Shown piece after piece: positions 15,724 through 23,797 of a stretch of DNA of 64,000 nt (position 1 is the first letter of the stretch; the number at the start of each line of letters is the position of its first letter). The notes below the pieces were generated by a model. The model was not told where the DNA came from. It was given only the letters and a program-made list of their open reading frames with translations, and made no database searches. The position numbers and the translations under genes were made by a program. The stretch spans positions 3,348,001 through 3,412,000 of the forward strand of contig OY970298.1 in assembly GCA_963716215.1 (NCBI GenBank). The letters run 5' to 3'. The stretch is from JACVRW01 sp963716215. Its GTDB lineage: Bacteria > Actinomycetota > Thermoleophilia > Solirubrobacterales > Thermoleophilaceae.

Positions 15724-16881
15724 ATGGCTCCAGACGTCCTCATCCACGGCGACACACACCGCACTGCGGCCCTGCGCCACGAGCTCCCGCTGGGCATCCT
15801 CGACCCGTTCTCCTACTTCGAGCTCAACGGCCGCCGGGTCGCGGTGATCTCCTCGATGGAGGCCGGCCGCGTGGAGCAGGTGGCACCCGGCGTCGAGGTG
15901 ATCGACCCGTACGAGCTGGGGCTGGACGAGCTGATCGCGCAGGGCCTGCGCTGGGACCAGCTGGAGGCGGAGCTGTGCGCCCGCGCCGCCGCGCGGCTGG
16001 AGGTGAGCCGGCTGGTGGTGCCGGGCTCGCTGCCCGTTGCGGTCGCCGACCGGCTGCGTGCCGACGGCATCGAGGTGACCCCGGACGAGACCGAGTTCAT
16101 CCGGCGCCGCCGTTCCAAGAGCGCGGCCGAGATCGAGGGGGTGCGCCGTGCCCAGGCCGCCGCCGACGCCGCCATGGGAGCCGCCGCCGAGCTACTGCGC
16201 GGCGCCGAGAACCGCGACGGCGTGCTGCAGAGCGACGGCGAGCCGCTGACCGCCGAGGCGGTCCGCGCGCGCATCCGCGAGGTGTCCGCCGAGCGCGGCG
16301 CGCCCACCCCCGAGGACGTGATCGTTGCGGCCGGCGCCGCCGCGGCCACCGGCCACGAGGAGGGCTCCGGACCGCTGCCGGCGGGCGTGCCGATCATCAT
16401 CGACATCTGGCCGCGCGACGAGGCCTCGGGCTGCTCCGCCGACATGACCCGCACCTTCGTCGCCGGCGCCGACCCGGCGGCCGACGTGGTCGCCTGGCAC
16501 GGCCTGTGCGAGGAGGCGCTCGAGCGCGTCTACGGGCTGCTGCGCCCCGGCGTTCCCGGCATGGACCTGTTCGCCGCGGCCTGCGACGTGTTCGAGGCGG
16601 CCGGCGAGCTGACCCAGCGCACCAAGCCAGAGGGCCAGCCGCTCGTCGACGGGTTCTTCCACTCGCTCGGGCACGGGGTGGGCCTCGAGGTGCACGAGGA
16701 GCCGTCGCTGGGGCGCACGGGCACGGACCCGCTGGTGGCCGGCGACGTGGTCGCGATCGAGCCCGGCCTCTACCGCAGCGGATACGGGGGCGTGCGCCTC
16801 GAGGATCTCGCGCTCGTGACCGAGGACGGCTTCGAGCGCCTCACCGACTTCCCCTACGCGCTCGCGCCGTCGTCGAGCTGA
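15724..16881 (+). CDS. M24 family metallopeptidase (Xaa-Pro peptidase-like)
   Basis: 385 aa: an N-terminal creatinase-like domain (1-150) and a C-terminal pita-bread domain. All five metal ligands are visible: D in IIDIWP, D in CSADMTRTF, H in HSLGHGVGLEVHEEP, E in VVAIEPGLY and E in VRLEDLALV. It cleaves an N-terminal residue before proline, or is a related dipeptidase/creatinase. A TAGCGT hexamer ends 6 nt before the ATG and no ribosome site is present, suggesting a leaderless mRNA. The end overlaps the converging ltrA-like gene by 28 nt. Confidence 0.9.
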   Translation: MAPDVLIHGDTHRTAALRHELPLGILDPFSYFELNGRRVAVISSMEAGRVEQVAPGVEVIDPYELGLDELIAQGLRWDQLEAELCARAAARLEVSRLVVPGSLPVAVADRLRADGIEVTPDETEFIRRRRSKSAAEIEGVRRAQAAADAAMGAAAELLRGAENRDGVLQSDGEPLTAEAVRARIREVSAERGAPTPEDVIVAAGAAAATGHEEGSGPLPAGVPIIIDIWPRDEASGCSADMTRTFVAGADPAADVVAWHGLCEEALERVYGLLRPGVPGMDLFAAACDVFEAAGELTQRTKPEGQPLVDGFFHSLGHGVGLEVHEEPSLGRTGTDPLVAGDVVAIEPGLYRSGYGGVRLEDLALVTEDGFERLTDFPYALAPSSS

Positions 16882-18041
16882 TGGCGCATCCGGTCGCGCA
16901 GCTCGGCGAATTGGTGCGTCTCGTAGGCGATCAGCACCGCCAGCAGCACGGCCACCCCGGCCAGCAGCACTAGCGCGTCGACCTCGGTCGCCAGCGGGAT
17001 CAACGCGCAGAGCACCAGCGCGCACACCAGCCGCTGGGCGCTGAAGCGGTGCACGTTGCGCCAGCGGAACGCGACGTGCGCCAGCAGGTAGAGCGCCGTG
17101 CCGCCCAGCATCGCCACGGCGGGGACGAGCTTCAGCGGCTCCTCGACGTGCTCGAGCGTCTTCTTCATCCCCAGCGCGAGCAGCACGATGCCGGCCACCA
17201 TCGGGAAGTGCAGGTAGGAGAACGAGTCGCGCGCGATCTCGTTCTGCTCCTTCCCCACCTTCGCGTTCACCAGCCGCCGCTCCGCCACCAGCGCGACGAT
17301 GTCGAAGTAGAGCCACCAGAGGGCGCCCGCCACTGCGATCCCGAACACCGAGGCGGCCACCACCCCGGCGTCCACGTGTCCGTGGGCGCCAACGCCGATC
17401 GCCACGATCGACTCGCCCAGCGCGATGATGATGATCAGGCCGTGGCGCTCGGCGAAGTGGCTCGGGACGAGCTTCCAGCCCTCGGAGCCGAACAGCTGCG
17501 GCCCCGCCATGTCGAGCGCCAGCGCGAGCGCCCAGATCGCCGCCTGCAGCGAGTTGTCCTCGAACAGCGCCCCCACGACCACCAGCCCCACGCCGAGCGT
17601 GGTGCCGGCCGCCAGGGCCATCACCGAGTGGCGCAGCTCCGGCTCGTCGCGGCTGGCCAGCACGAACAGCGCGATCTGCCCGTACCGGACCACCCCGTAG
17701 GCGCAGGCGAACAGCACCGGGGAGTCGCCGAACGACTGGGGCACGCACAGCGCGACGACCAGCAGGCCGGCCATGGCTCCGAAGATCGCGAAGCGGACGC
17801 CGCCTTCCTCGGGGTCGACGATGTTCGTCAGCCAGGCGTACCCGACCCACGCCCACCACATCAGGCCCAGCACCAGCAGGCCCTTGCCGACGTCGCTCCA
17901 GTCGGCCTCGACGGCCATCAGCGCCGTGCACTGCGTGAGCGCGAGCACGAAGACCAGGTCGAAGAACAGCTCGAGCGGGGTGACCCGGTCCTCGGAGCGC
18001 GGCACCGCCGTCATCCGCGGCGTATGGGCTGCCGTGCTCAC
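16854..18041 (-). CDS. Low-temperature-requirement A (LtrA) family membrane protein
   Basis: 395 aa with about eleven hydrophobic segments. The family signature RVTPLELFFDLVFVLALTQ lies near the N-terminus, HFAERHGLIIIIALGESIVAIG in the middle, and WWLYFDIVALVAERR later. LtrA proteins are integral membrane proteins named for a Listeria cold-growth mutant; the biochemical function is unknown. I place the start at GTG 18041, where GAAAAT ends 7 nt upstream in a leaderless arrangement; ATG 18014 is the alternative. It is divergent from the ParB-like gene. Confidence 0.9.
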   Translation of the reverse strand: MSTAAHTPRMTAVPRSEDRVTPLELFFDLVFVLALTQCTALMAVEADWSDVGKGLLVLGLMWWAWVGYAWLTNIVDPEEGGVRFAIFGAMAGLLVVALCVPQSFGDSPVLFACAYGVVRYGQIALFVLASRDEPELRHSVMALAAGTTLGVGLVVVGALFEDNSLQAAIWALALALDMAGPQLFGSEGWKLVPSHFAERHGLIIIIALGESIVAIGVGAHGHVDAGVVAASVFGIAVAGALWWLYFDIVALVAERRLVNAKVGKEQNEIARDSFSYLHFPMVAGIVLLALGMKKTLEHVEEPLKLVPAVAMLGGTALYLLAHVAFRWRNVHRFSAQRLVCALVLCALIPLATEVDALVLLAGVAVLLAVLIAYETHQFAELRDRMRHQLDDGASA

Positions 18042-18081
18042 GGCGGGGATTTTCGCATGTGCCGGTGGGTACCTTGAGTGC

Positions 18082-18978
18082 ATGGCCCGCGACACCGGAC
18101 TCCCCCAGACGGACGCCCAGTTCGACTTCGGCCGGGCTCGCCGTCGCCGGGCCCTGTCGCGGGTGGCCGCCCGGCTGCGCCGGGAGCCGAGCGACGTGAA
18201 CGTGATCCTGCCGTTCGAGGAGGTCGTGGAGGCGCTGGGCCGGCGCGGCGAGCGGAGCCTCGGCCTGCAGACGATCGAGCTCGACTCCATCGTCGGGACC
18301 GTGGACCGCGGCCGCGAGTTCGACCGCAGCTTCCGGCCGACGTCCGGGCGGGTGCGCGGGCGCTGGGAGCGGATCGCGACGGCTCAGCGCAAGGGGCAGG
18401 CGATGCCGCCGATCGACGTCTACCGGATCGGCGAGCTGCACTTCGTCAAGGACGGGCACCACCGGGTGTCGGTGGCGCGCGAGCTGGGACACGAGGTGAT
18501 CGAGGCGTACGTGACCGAGGTGATCACCGAGCTGGGCGCCGACAAGGCGATCCGGATGCACGACCTGGCGCTGAAGAGCCACCAGCGGCTGTTCTTCGAG
18601 CGGGTGCCGCTACCCCCGGAGGCGCGCGAGCAGATCAAGCTCTCGGACGAGTGGCGCTACGCCGCGCTGGCCGAGGCCGTGGAGGCGTGGGGCTACCGGG
18701 TGATCCAGGGAAGCGGGGAGCTGCTGACGCGGGCCGCGGTGGCGGAGGGCTGGTTCGTGGAGGAGTACGAGCCGGTGGTGGAGATGCTGCGAGAGGCGGA
18801 GCTGGTGCGCAAGGGGACCGAGACGGAGTCCTACATGCGGGTGGCGCACCTCCGCTACCTGATCCTGCGCACCCACGAGTGGGACGATGACGTGATCGAG
18901 ACGGTGCGGCGCGAGCTGGAGTCGCCCTCGTGGGAGGAGGACACGATGGTGCGGCGGTTGCGCAAGGAGCTGAAGTAG
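18082..18978 (+). CDS. ParB/sulfiredoxin-fold N-terminal domain protein
   Basis: 298 aa. Residues about 35-150 contain the ParB-like core: IELDSIVGTVDRGREFDRSF, PPIDVYRIGELHFVKDGHHRVSVARELG, matching the conserved xxVxDGHHRxxxAxxxG nucleotide-binding motif. The rest is helical and charged (LRYLILRTHEWDDDVI). Proteins of this type occur singly in actinobacterial chromosomes, are not partner genes of parA, and may bind CTP or act in a regulatory role. The role is unknown. TACCTT ends 6 nt before ATG 18082, giving a leaderless start. Confidence 0.75.
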   Translation: MARDTGLPQTDAQFDFGRARRRRALSRVAARLRREPSDVNVILPFEEVVEALGRRGERSLGLQTIELDSIVGTVDRGREFDRSFRPTSGRVRGRWERIATAQRKGQAMPPIDVYRIGELHFVKDGHHRVSVARELGHEVIEAYVTEVITELGADKAIRMHDLALKSHQRLFFERVPLPPEAREQIKLSDEWRYAALAEAVEAWGYRVIQGSGELLTRAAVAEGWFVEEYEPVVEMLREAELVRKGTETESYMRVAHLRYLILRTHEWDDDVIETVRRELESPSWEEDTMVRRLRKELK

Positions 18979-18990
18979 GGGCTGACGACA

Positions 18991-19014
18991 GGCAAGTCGC
19001 TACTTGCCTATGAT
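18991..19014 (+). promoter_or_regulatory. ArsR operator and leaderless promoter
   Basis: GGCAAGT (18991-18997) and ACTTGCC (19002-19008) form a perfect 7-bp inverted repeat with a 4-nt spacer. It is followed at once by a TATGAT -10 hexamer (19009-19014), which ends 6 nt before the GTG at 19021. The transcript would start at or next to the start codon. A repressor dimer on the palindrome would sit between the -35 and -10 regions, so the ArsR-type gene is probably autoregulated. Confidence 0.65.
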
Positions 19015-19020
19015 GGTGCG

Positions 19021-19305
19021 GTGCCCGATGTCTTCCATGCTCTCGCCGCGCCGGCGAGGCGAGCGATTCTCGACGAGCTGCACGACCGAGATGGCCAGAC
19101 GCTGTTCGAGCTCTGCACGCGGCTGACGGTGAAGCACGGACTCGGGTTGTCCCGACAGGCGATCTCGCAGCACCTCGAGGTGCTCGAGGCGGCCGGCCTG
19201 GTGCGCAGCGAGCGCAAGGGCAAGTACAAGTTCCACCACCTCGACCCCACGCCCTTGAAGGCGATTGGGGAGCGGTGGTCAAACGACGATCGAAACGGAG
19301 GCTGA
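19021..19305 (+). CDS. ArsR family winged-helix transcriptional regulator
   Basis: 94 aa from GTG 19021. The sequence FHALAAPARRAILDEL, then GLSRQAISQHLEVLEAAGLVRSERKGKYKFHHL, is a complete ArsR wHTH with the recognition helix SRQAISQHLEVL and the beta-hairpin wing. No Cys metal-binding pair is seen in the alpha3 helix, so it probably senses something other than metal. It starts leaderlessly after a perfect palindrome. The following VOC gene begins 5 nt after its stop, so it likely controls a short operon of VOC, methyltransferase and HD proteins. Confidence 0.9.
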   Translation: MPDVFHALAAPARRAILDELHDRDGQTLFELCTRLTVKHGLGLSRQAISQHLEVLEAAGLVRSERKGKYKFHHLDPTPLKAIGERWSNDDRNGG

Positions 19306-19309
19306 AGCG

Positions 19310-19696
19310 ATGCGGATCAACCTGGCGAGCGTCCTCGTGGATGACCAGGAGAAGGCGTTCAGGTTCTACACCGAGGTGCTTGGGTTCGTGAAGAAGCACG
19401 ACGTGCCGGTCGGCGCGGCGCGCTGGCTGACCCTTGTCTCACCCGAGCGGCCGGATGGGGTCGAGTTGCTGCTCGAGCCGGATGGACACCCTGCCGCGAA
19501 GCCGTTCAAGCAGGCGCTGGTCGACGATGGCATCCCGTACACCTCGTTTGCCGTCGATGACCTCAACGCGGAATACGAGAGGCTGCTCGCATTGGGTGTC
19601 GAGTTCACCCAGGAGCCGCTCGAGATGGAGACGGTCACCACGGCCGTGTTCGACGACACGTGCGGGAACCTGATCCAGATCGCGAGCCAGGCATAG
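19310..19696 (+). CDS. VOC family (glyoxalase/bleomycin-resistance fold) protein
   Basis: 128 aa with a VOC domain: SVLVDDQEKAFRFYTEVLGF at the N-terminus, PYTSFAVDDLNAEYERLLALGVEFTQEP in the second repeat, and the metal-binding-position glutamate in DTCGNLIQIAS. The start ATG follows GGAGGCTGAAGCG. It is downstream of the ArsR regulator with a 4-nt gap, suggesting that this protein and the regulator deal with the same compound. VOC members include glyoxalases, dioxygenases and drug-binding proteins; the specific activity is unknown. Confidence 0.88.
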   Translation: MRINLASVLVDDQEKAFRFYTEVLGFVKKHDVPVGAARWLTLVSPERPDGVELLLEPDGHPAAKPFKQALVDDGIPYTSFAVDDLNAEYERLLALGVEFTQEPLEMETVTTAVFDDTCGNLIQIASQA

Positions 19697-19700
19697 CTGC

Positions 19701-20336
19701 ATGGCGAAGTTCGACCGCAGCTTCTGGGAAGGACGCTGGTCGCAAGCTCTGCGCGAGCACGCGGACCAAGTGGCGAATCGCCCGCCCAACGCACACCTGA
19801 CCGCCGAGGTCGGGAGTCTGCGCCCCGGGGTGGCCCTCGACGCCGGCTGCGGTCACGGGTCCGACACGCTGTGGCTTGCCGCTCGCGGCTGGCAGGTCAC
19901 CGCGGTCGACTTCTCGACGACCGCCCTCGCCCACGCCCGGGCGACAGCCGAGGCCGCGGGGGCGGACGTCGCCGAGCGCATCGACTGGGTCGAGGGTGAT
20001 CTAGCCACCTGGACCCCGCAGCCGAGCCGCTACGACCTCGTCGCGTGCCTGTATGTCCACGTGGCGGGCTCGGTGGAGGAGATGGTGCGGCGCATGGCGG
20101 CAGGGGTCGCCCCCGGCGGGACCCTGTTCCTGGTTGGCCACCGCCCGATCGACCCGGCCACCGGCGCCGCCACAGCGGCAGCCGATCAGGTGCAGGTCTC
20201 CGTCGACACCGCGACCGCCGCGCTCGATCCCGGCGCCTGGGAGCTCGTCGTTGCCGAGGAGCGTCCGCGGGCCATGGCCGGCACCGGCGTGGATGCCGTG
20301 ATCCGCGCGGCGAAGACTCCCCTGACGTCGCGGTAG
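19701..20336 (+). CDS. Class I SAM-dependent methyltransferase
   Basis: 211 aa. SAM-binding motif I is ALDAGCGHGSDTLWLAARG, followed by VTAVDFSTTAL (acidic residue after beta2) and ERIDWVEGDLATWT. Motif IV is YDLVACLYVHVAG. It resembles small thiopurine/tellurite-type methyltransferases. The start lies 4 nt after the VOC gene stop, so it is the third gene of the ArsR-controlled cluster. The substrate is unknown. Confidence 0.9.
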   Translation: MAKFDRSFWEGRWSQALREHADQVANRPPNAHLTAEVGSLRPGVALDAGCGHGSDTLWLAARGWQVTAVDFSTTALAHARATAEAAGADVAERIDWVEGDLATWTPQPSRYDLVACLYVHVAGSVEEMVRRMAAGVAPGGTLFLVGHRPIDPATGAATAAADQVQVSVDTATAALDPGAWELVVAEERPRAMAGTGVDAVIRAAKTPLTSR

Positions 20337-20345
20337 GCTCGCCCG

Positions 20346-20924
20346 ATGGCGACTGTCTCCTACACGCGCATGGCGGACATGACCGAGGCCGACCTTCGCC
20401 TGGTCAATGCCGACGCCGACGAGGACGCCCGCGAGCTTCCAGGGAGGTTGATGGACGCGGTCGCGGAGCTCGAGCGGTTCCAGGGTCCACTCAAGGTCAG
20501 CCGGCTCGAGCACTCTCTGCAGTCGGCCACTCGCGCCCACCGGGCCGGGAAGGACAAGGAATACGTGGCGGCCGCACTGCTCCACGACATCGGCGACGCC
20601 CTGGCGCCCCACTCCCACGGCGAGATGGTCGCCGGCGTGCTGAGGCCGTTCGTGAGCGAGCGCGTCTGCTGGATCATCCAGAAGCACGCCCTCTTCCAGG
20701 CGTACTACTACGCCCACCTCATGGGCGAGGACCGCAACGCCCGCGACAAGTACCTCGACCATCCCTTCTACGACGACTGCGTCGAGTTCTGCGAGCACTT
20801 CGACCAGAACTGCTTCGATCCCGACTACGACTCGCTGCCGCTCGAGTTCTTCCGGCCGATCGTCGAAGAGGTCTTCTCCACGCCGCGGCACGCCGCAGAC
20901 GACCTCGCGTTCGTCGCGCCCTGA
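20346..20924 (+). CDS. HD-domain protein of PhnZ-like (diiron oxygenase) type
   Basis: 192 aa. The helical core has RLEHSLQSATRA, AALLHDIGDALAPHSHGEMVAGVLRPF, IIQKHALFQAYY and a late D in FDQNCFDPDYD. The ligand order H...HD...H...H...D and the K before the last His match PhnZ/TmpB-like mixed-valence diiron oxygenases, which cleave organophosphonates, rather than HD phosphohydrolases. That assignment is inference from motif order. A TAGGCT hexamer ends 6 nt before ATG 20346, so it may have its own leaderless promoter while also following the methyltransferase. Confidence 0.65.
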   Translation: MATVSYTRMADMTEADLRLVNADADEDARELPGRLMDAVAELERFQGPLKVSRLEHSLQSATRAHRAGKDKEYVAAALLHDIGDALAPHSHGEMVAGVLRPFVSERVCWIIQKHALFQAYYYAHLMGEDRNARDKYLDHPFYDDCVEFCEHFDQNCFDPDYDSLPLEFFRPIVEEVFSTPRHAADDLAFVAP

Positions 20925-20937
20925 CCGTCCAGGCGAC

Positions 20938-21483
20938 TCAGCCGGCCACGATCGTCGCGGCGAGCGCGACCCGGTGGTCCTTCGTCCAGGGTGGACCCAT
21001 CGTTGCCCGAGGTCCGTGGAGAACCTCGTCGGCCCGCTCACCCAGCATGCTGGCCGCCTGAGCCTCCACCGCCTTCGCGTCGTAGAGGTGGACTTCCCAG
21101 CCACGAGCCCGAGCGAGCTCGGAGAGCTCCTGGCGATACATGATCGCGTCGGCCCGGGCCTCATAGGGCGCGCGACGTTGGACGGCGATGTCGTCGGGGA
21201 AGTCGGGTGGCCAGGCTCGCAGCGAGATCGACAGCACCGGCGCGGGCAGCGCGGTTGCGATCTCGTCGAGTGCGGCCGACGCCGCCCGAGCCACGGACGC
21301 GCGCGCCTCCGCCACGAGCGCGATCGTCGCGGCGACGTCGAGACGCCGGCTCTCGTAGTGAATCGGCGCCTCCGACACGCCGGGCTCGATCAGCTCGATC
21401 CGGCGGCGGTCTACCACCTCGTGGTCCGCCGACGCCGCCACCGCAATGGCCCACCCGAAATGATCTGCGATGCCAAGGCGCAT
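20938..21483 (-). CDS. Conserved hypothetical protein
   Basis: 181 aa from ATG 21483 (MRLGIADHFGWAIAVAASAD). The start is favoured by GATGAT ending 6 nt upstream and by the way the sequence reads as a compact alpha/beta fold. Conserved-looking segments are VVDRRRIELIEPG, IHYESRRLDVAATIALV, LSISLRAWPPDFPDDIAVQRR and YEARADAIMYRQELSELARARGWEVHLYDAK. I know this as an uncharacterised actinobacterial family but not its function. It converges with the HD-domain gene. Confidence 0.7.
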   Translation of the reverse strand: MRLGIADHFGWAIAVAASADHEVVDRRRIELIEPGVSEAPIHYESRRLDVAATIALVAEARASVARAASAALDEIATALPAPVLSISLRAWPPDFPDDIAVQRRAPYEARADAIMYRQELSELARARGWEVHLYDAKAVEAQAASMLGERADEVLHGPRATMGPPWTKDHRVALAATIVAG

Positions 21484-21615
21484 GCCGCAATCATCCCCCG
21501 CGGTCGGCGGTCGTCCTGGCGACGGCGGTTTCAAGTCATGTCAGTGATGGCCGCGGTACGCTCCGACGGTCCGCGACGGTTGGCGGGTGTTGGTCGAGCG
21601 ATCGGAGGAGCAGGC

Positions 21616-21915
21616 ATGGCGGTTGCGATAAGAGCTACCGACTTCCCCGAGGGTGTCGGCACGCAGATGTACGACGCCGTCGGCGCCGAGATGGACATAG
21701 AGAGCGATCCGCCACCGGGATTGATCTTCCATTGGTCCGGCGAGGTCGACGGCAAGTGGACCGTCACCAACCTCTGGGAGAGCCGCGACGCGCATGACCG
21801 CTTTCGAGAGGAGCGGCTGTTCCCGGCCATCCGCAAGGTGTCCGGGATGGATCCGGCTGACGGGCCACAGCCCACGATCACCGAGTTCGCGGTTCACGAC
21901 TACGTCAAGCCGTAA
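21616..21915 (+). CDS. Small conserved protein, ferredoxin-like (ABM-like) fold
   Basis: 99 aa from ATG 21616, chosen because a strong GGAGGAG ribosome site lies 5 nt upstream. The pattern VAIRATDFPEGVGTQMYDAVGAEM, then PPGLIFHWSGEVDGKWTVTNLWESRDAHDRFREERL, is typical of small dimeric alpha/beta-barrel proteins related to antibiotic-biosynthesis monooxygenases. No catalytic residue is evident. The 3' end overlaps the converging FAD oxidoreductase gene by 16 nt. Confidence 0.7.
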   Translation: MAVAIRATDFPEGVGTQMYDAVGAEMDIESDPPPGLIFHWSGEVDGKWTVTNLWESRDAHDRFREERLFPAIRKVSGMDPADGPQPTITEFAVHDYVKP

Positions 21916-22802
21916 CCGACGGCAAGGTCCGCGTTGATCGCGTAGGCGGCGCGGGACCCGGCGGCGGCGGCGAGCACCACCGCCTTCTTGTCGGTCGTGG
22001 CGTCGCCCGCGGCGGACACGCCGGGAACGCTCGTGCGGCCATCCGCGTCGATGACGATCGCGCCCGACTCGTCCAGCTCGCAGCCGAGCTGGGCGGGGAG
22101 CGGGCTCGGCGTGAAGCTCGGCGCGAAGAAGAGCCCGGTGCGATCGTCCGTCGAGCCGTCGGCGAACACGACCCGTGCCAGCTTGCCGTCCTCGGCCTCG
22201 AGCCGGGCTACCGGATCGTCGCGGATCACGACGCCCGTCTGGCGCAGACGCTCGGCCATATCGGGGTCGAGGTCGGAGCCCCCGTCGGTGAGCAGGACGA
22301 CGTCGTCGCTGAGCGAGGTCAGGATCAGCGCGAGGTGGGCGGCGCCGTAGACGGCGAGCGGTCGATCGCGCACCTCCCAGCCGTGGCAGTAGGGGCAGTG
22401 GTACGCGCCGCGGGCCCAGACCGCCTCGACGCCCTCGATCGGCGGCAGCTCGTAGCGCATCCCCGTGGCCAGCAGCAGCACGCCCGCCTCGCTCGTCGCG
22501 CCGGCGGCCGTGACGCTGAATCCGGAGGGCGTCTGCTGCGCCTCCTCGACCGCGACCTTCCTGACGGTGACGCTCTCATACGGTCGAAGCTGCTCCTGCG
22601 CGGTGCGGCGCAGCTCGAACGGCGGGGTGCCGTCGTGACCGAACAGCCCGTGAACCGCGTCGCTCACGCCGTGCGCCGGGTCGTCTGAGTCCAGCAGCAG
22701 CACTCGCCGGCGCACTCGCCCCAGAACCAGGGCGGCAGCCAGGCCCGCGGGTCCCCCACCGAGGATCGCGACGTCGAACGGCGGGTCGGTAGCGGATTGC
22801 AT
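21900..22802 (-). CDS. FAD-dependent NAD(P)/disulfide oxidoreductase (thioredoxin reductase-like)
   Basis: 300 aa from ATG 22802. FAD-binding GGGPAGLAAALVL is near the N-terminus. The redox-active motif CPYC lies in GAYHCPYCHGWEVRDRPLAVYG. The C-terminal FAD site is VPGVSAAGDATTDKKAVVLAAAAGSRAAY. This is the thioredoxin reductase fold, though the second Rossmann GxGxxG is weak (LAVYGAAHLAL), as in the TrxB-like branch that lacks normal NADPH binding. No thioredoxin gene is adjacent. It is divergent from a SnoaL-like gene. Confidence 0.85.
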   Translation of the reverse strand: MQSATDPPFDVAILGGGPAGLAAALVLGRVRRRVLLLDSDDPAHGVSDAVHGLFGHDGTPPFELRRTAQEQLRPYESVTVRKVAVEEAQQTPSGFSVTAAGATSEAGVLLLATGMRYELPPIEGVEAVWARGAYHCPYCHGWEVRDRPLAVYGAAHLALILTSLSDDVVLLTDGGSDLDPDMAERLRQTGVVIRDDPVARLEAEDGKLARVVFADGSTDDRTGLFFAPSFTPSPLPAQLGCELDESGAIVIDADGRTSVPGVSAAGDATTDKKAVVLAAAAGSRAAYAINADLAVGYGLT

Positions 22803-22864
22803 CGCCAGCAGTCTGCCAACTCCACTCGGCCGCGAGCCCGCAGTGTGATAGGCAACCGAGGGCA

Positions 22865-23392
22865 ATGAGCGAGCTCGGCAGTTCCACGGCGGGCCTTCGC
22901 GAGCGGCGGGAGGCGATCGTGCGCGAGCACATGGAGTCGGAGAACCGACACGACTTCGACGCCACGATCGCGACGTTCGATCATCCGCGCTACGAGCTGG
23001 TCCCGACCGGCGACGTCTTCGACGGTGAGCAGGCGGTGCGCGCCTACTTCCTCGAAAGCCGGACGGCCTTCCCCGACCAGCGCAACGAGGTCGTCGCGAT
23101 GCACCACGCCGATGACGCGGTGATCGTCGAGTTCGACCTGCTGGGCACCCACCTCGGGCCGCTGCGTGCACTGCCGCCGACGGGGCGCTCGTTTCGCTGC
23201 CGCATGACGGCGTACTTCCTCTTCGAGGGCGACCGCCTCACGTGCGAGCGCGTCTACTTCGACCAGCTGACGATCATGCGGCAGCTGGGCCTAGCTCACG
23301 AGACGAACTCGCTCGCGGGCCGCCTCTCGACGCTCGTGAGCCACCCGGTCACGATCGGCCGCACCGTGGCCAGGAGCCTCGCCAGGCGCTAG
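22865..23392 (+). CDS. SnoaL-like (NTF2 fold) ester cyclase family protein
   Basis: 175 aa from ATG 22865 with CGAGG about 5 nt upstream. The NTF2 core runs REAIVREHMESENRHDFDATIATF, VFDGEQAVRAYF, VIVEFDLLGTHLG, FRCRMTAYFLFEGDRLTCERVYFDQ. It matches the SnoaL/ester cyclase pattern with the His/Asp pocket residues. The last 35 residues are a basic tail. It probably binds or converts a small hydrophobic molecule; the substrate is unknown. It ends 4 nt inside the converging ABM-like gene. Confidence 0.85.
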   Translation: MSELGSSTAGLRERREAIVREHMESENRHDFDATIATFDHPRYELVPTGDVFDGEQAVRAYFLESRTAFPDQRNEVVAMHHADDAVIVEFDLLGTHLGPLRALPPTGRSFRCRMTAYFLFEGDRLTCERVYFDQLTIMRQLGLAHETNSLAGRLSTLVSHPVTIGRTVARSLARR

Positions 23393-23673
23393 ATGTGGAG
23401 GACCGTCTCGCCCTCGGCGACCGAGGGTGGGTTGGCTGCCCCGCTGGCGTTTTCCTTGACCCACTCCGCGGCGCGCCTGGACGACTCGTCCGTCCCGGCC
23501 TTGTCGTCGCAGACCGTCACGGTCACGCCGCCGTCGCCGCTACGCACCGCCGCGTAGTTGACGAAGCCCGGCACGCCGGTGAGCAGCTCCGTCACGTCGT
23601 CCTGTCGCTGCGCGATGAGATCGAAGATCTCCGACGCGCCCTGGCCCGAGTAGGTGCGAACGACTGCGTACAT
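23389..23673 (-). CDS. Small ABM-like protein (dimeric alpha/beta barrel)
   Basis: 94 aa from ATG 23673, preceded by AGGGAGG at 6 nt. MYAVVRTYSGQGASEIFDLIAQRQDDVTELLTGVPGF followed by NYAAVRSGDGGVTVTVCDDKAG and a helix EWVKENAS are characteristic of antibiotic-biosynthesis-monooxygenase-type or stress-responsive small proteins. No metal-binding site is evident. An inverted repeat lies just upstream. It is separated from the DUF892 gene by a strong hairpin. Confidence 0.75.
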   Translation of the reverse strand: MYAVVRTYSGQGASEIFDLIAQRQDDVTELLTGVPGFVNYAAVRSGDGGVTVTVCDDKAGTDESSRRAAEWVKENASGAANPPSVAEGETVLHI

Positions 23674-23689
23674 GCCGGCCTCCCTATAT

Positions 23690-23703
23690 GTGGCAGATGC
23701 CAC
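23690..23703 (-). promoter_or_regulatory. Palindrome upstream of the small ABM-like gene
   Basis: GTGGCA-GA-TGCCAC is a 14-bp palindrome (6-bp arms, 2-nt spacer), 17 nt before the start codon and just upstream of the ribosome site. It is placed to act as an operator or, in RNA, as a small hairpin at the 5' end of the transcript. Confidence 0.4.
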
Positions 23704-23743
23704 TTCGAAGGCACCGAACCTACCCGAACCAGCGCATGTACAC

Positions 23744-23772
23744 GAGGGGGGCCCCGGTGAGGGCCCCCCCTC
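23744..23772. terminator. Strong GC hairpin between DUF892 and ABM-like genes
   Basis: GAGGGGGGCCC pairs with GGGCCCCCCCTC (one extra C) around a short CGGTGA loop. On the plus strand it is followed by TCTTCCGTTTTCC, a U-rich tail. On the minus strand it follows the DUF892 stop by 26 nt without a T-run. It most likely terminates the DUF892 gene and insulates the next gene. Confidence 0.6.
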
Positions 23773-23797
23773 TTCCGTTTTCCGTGTGGGTCTTGGG

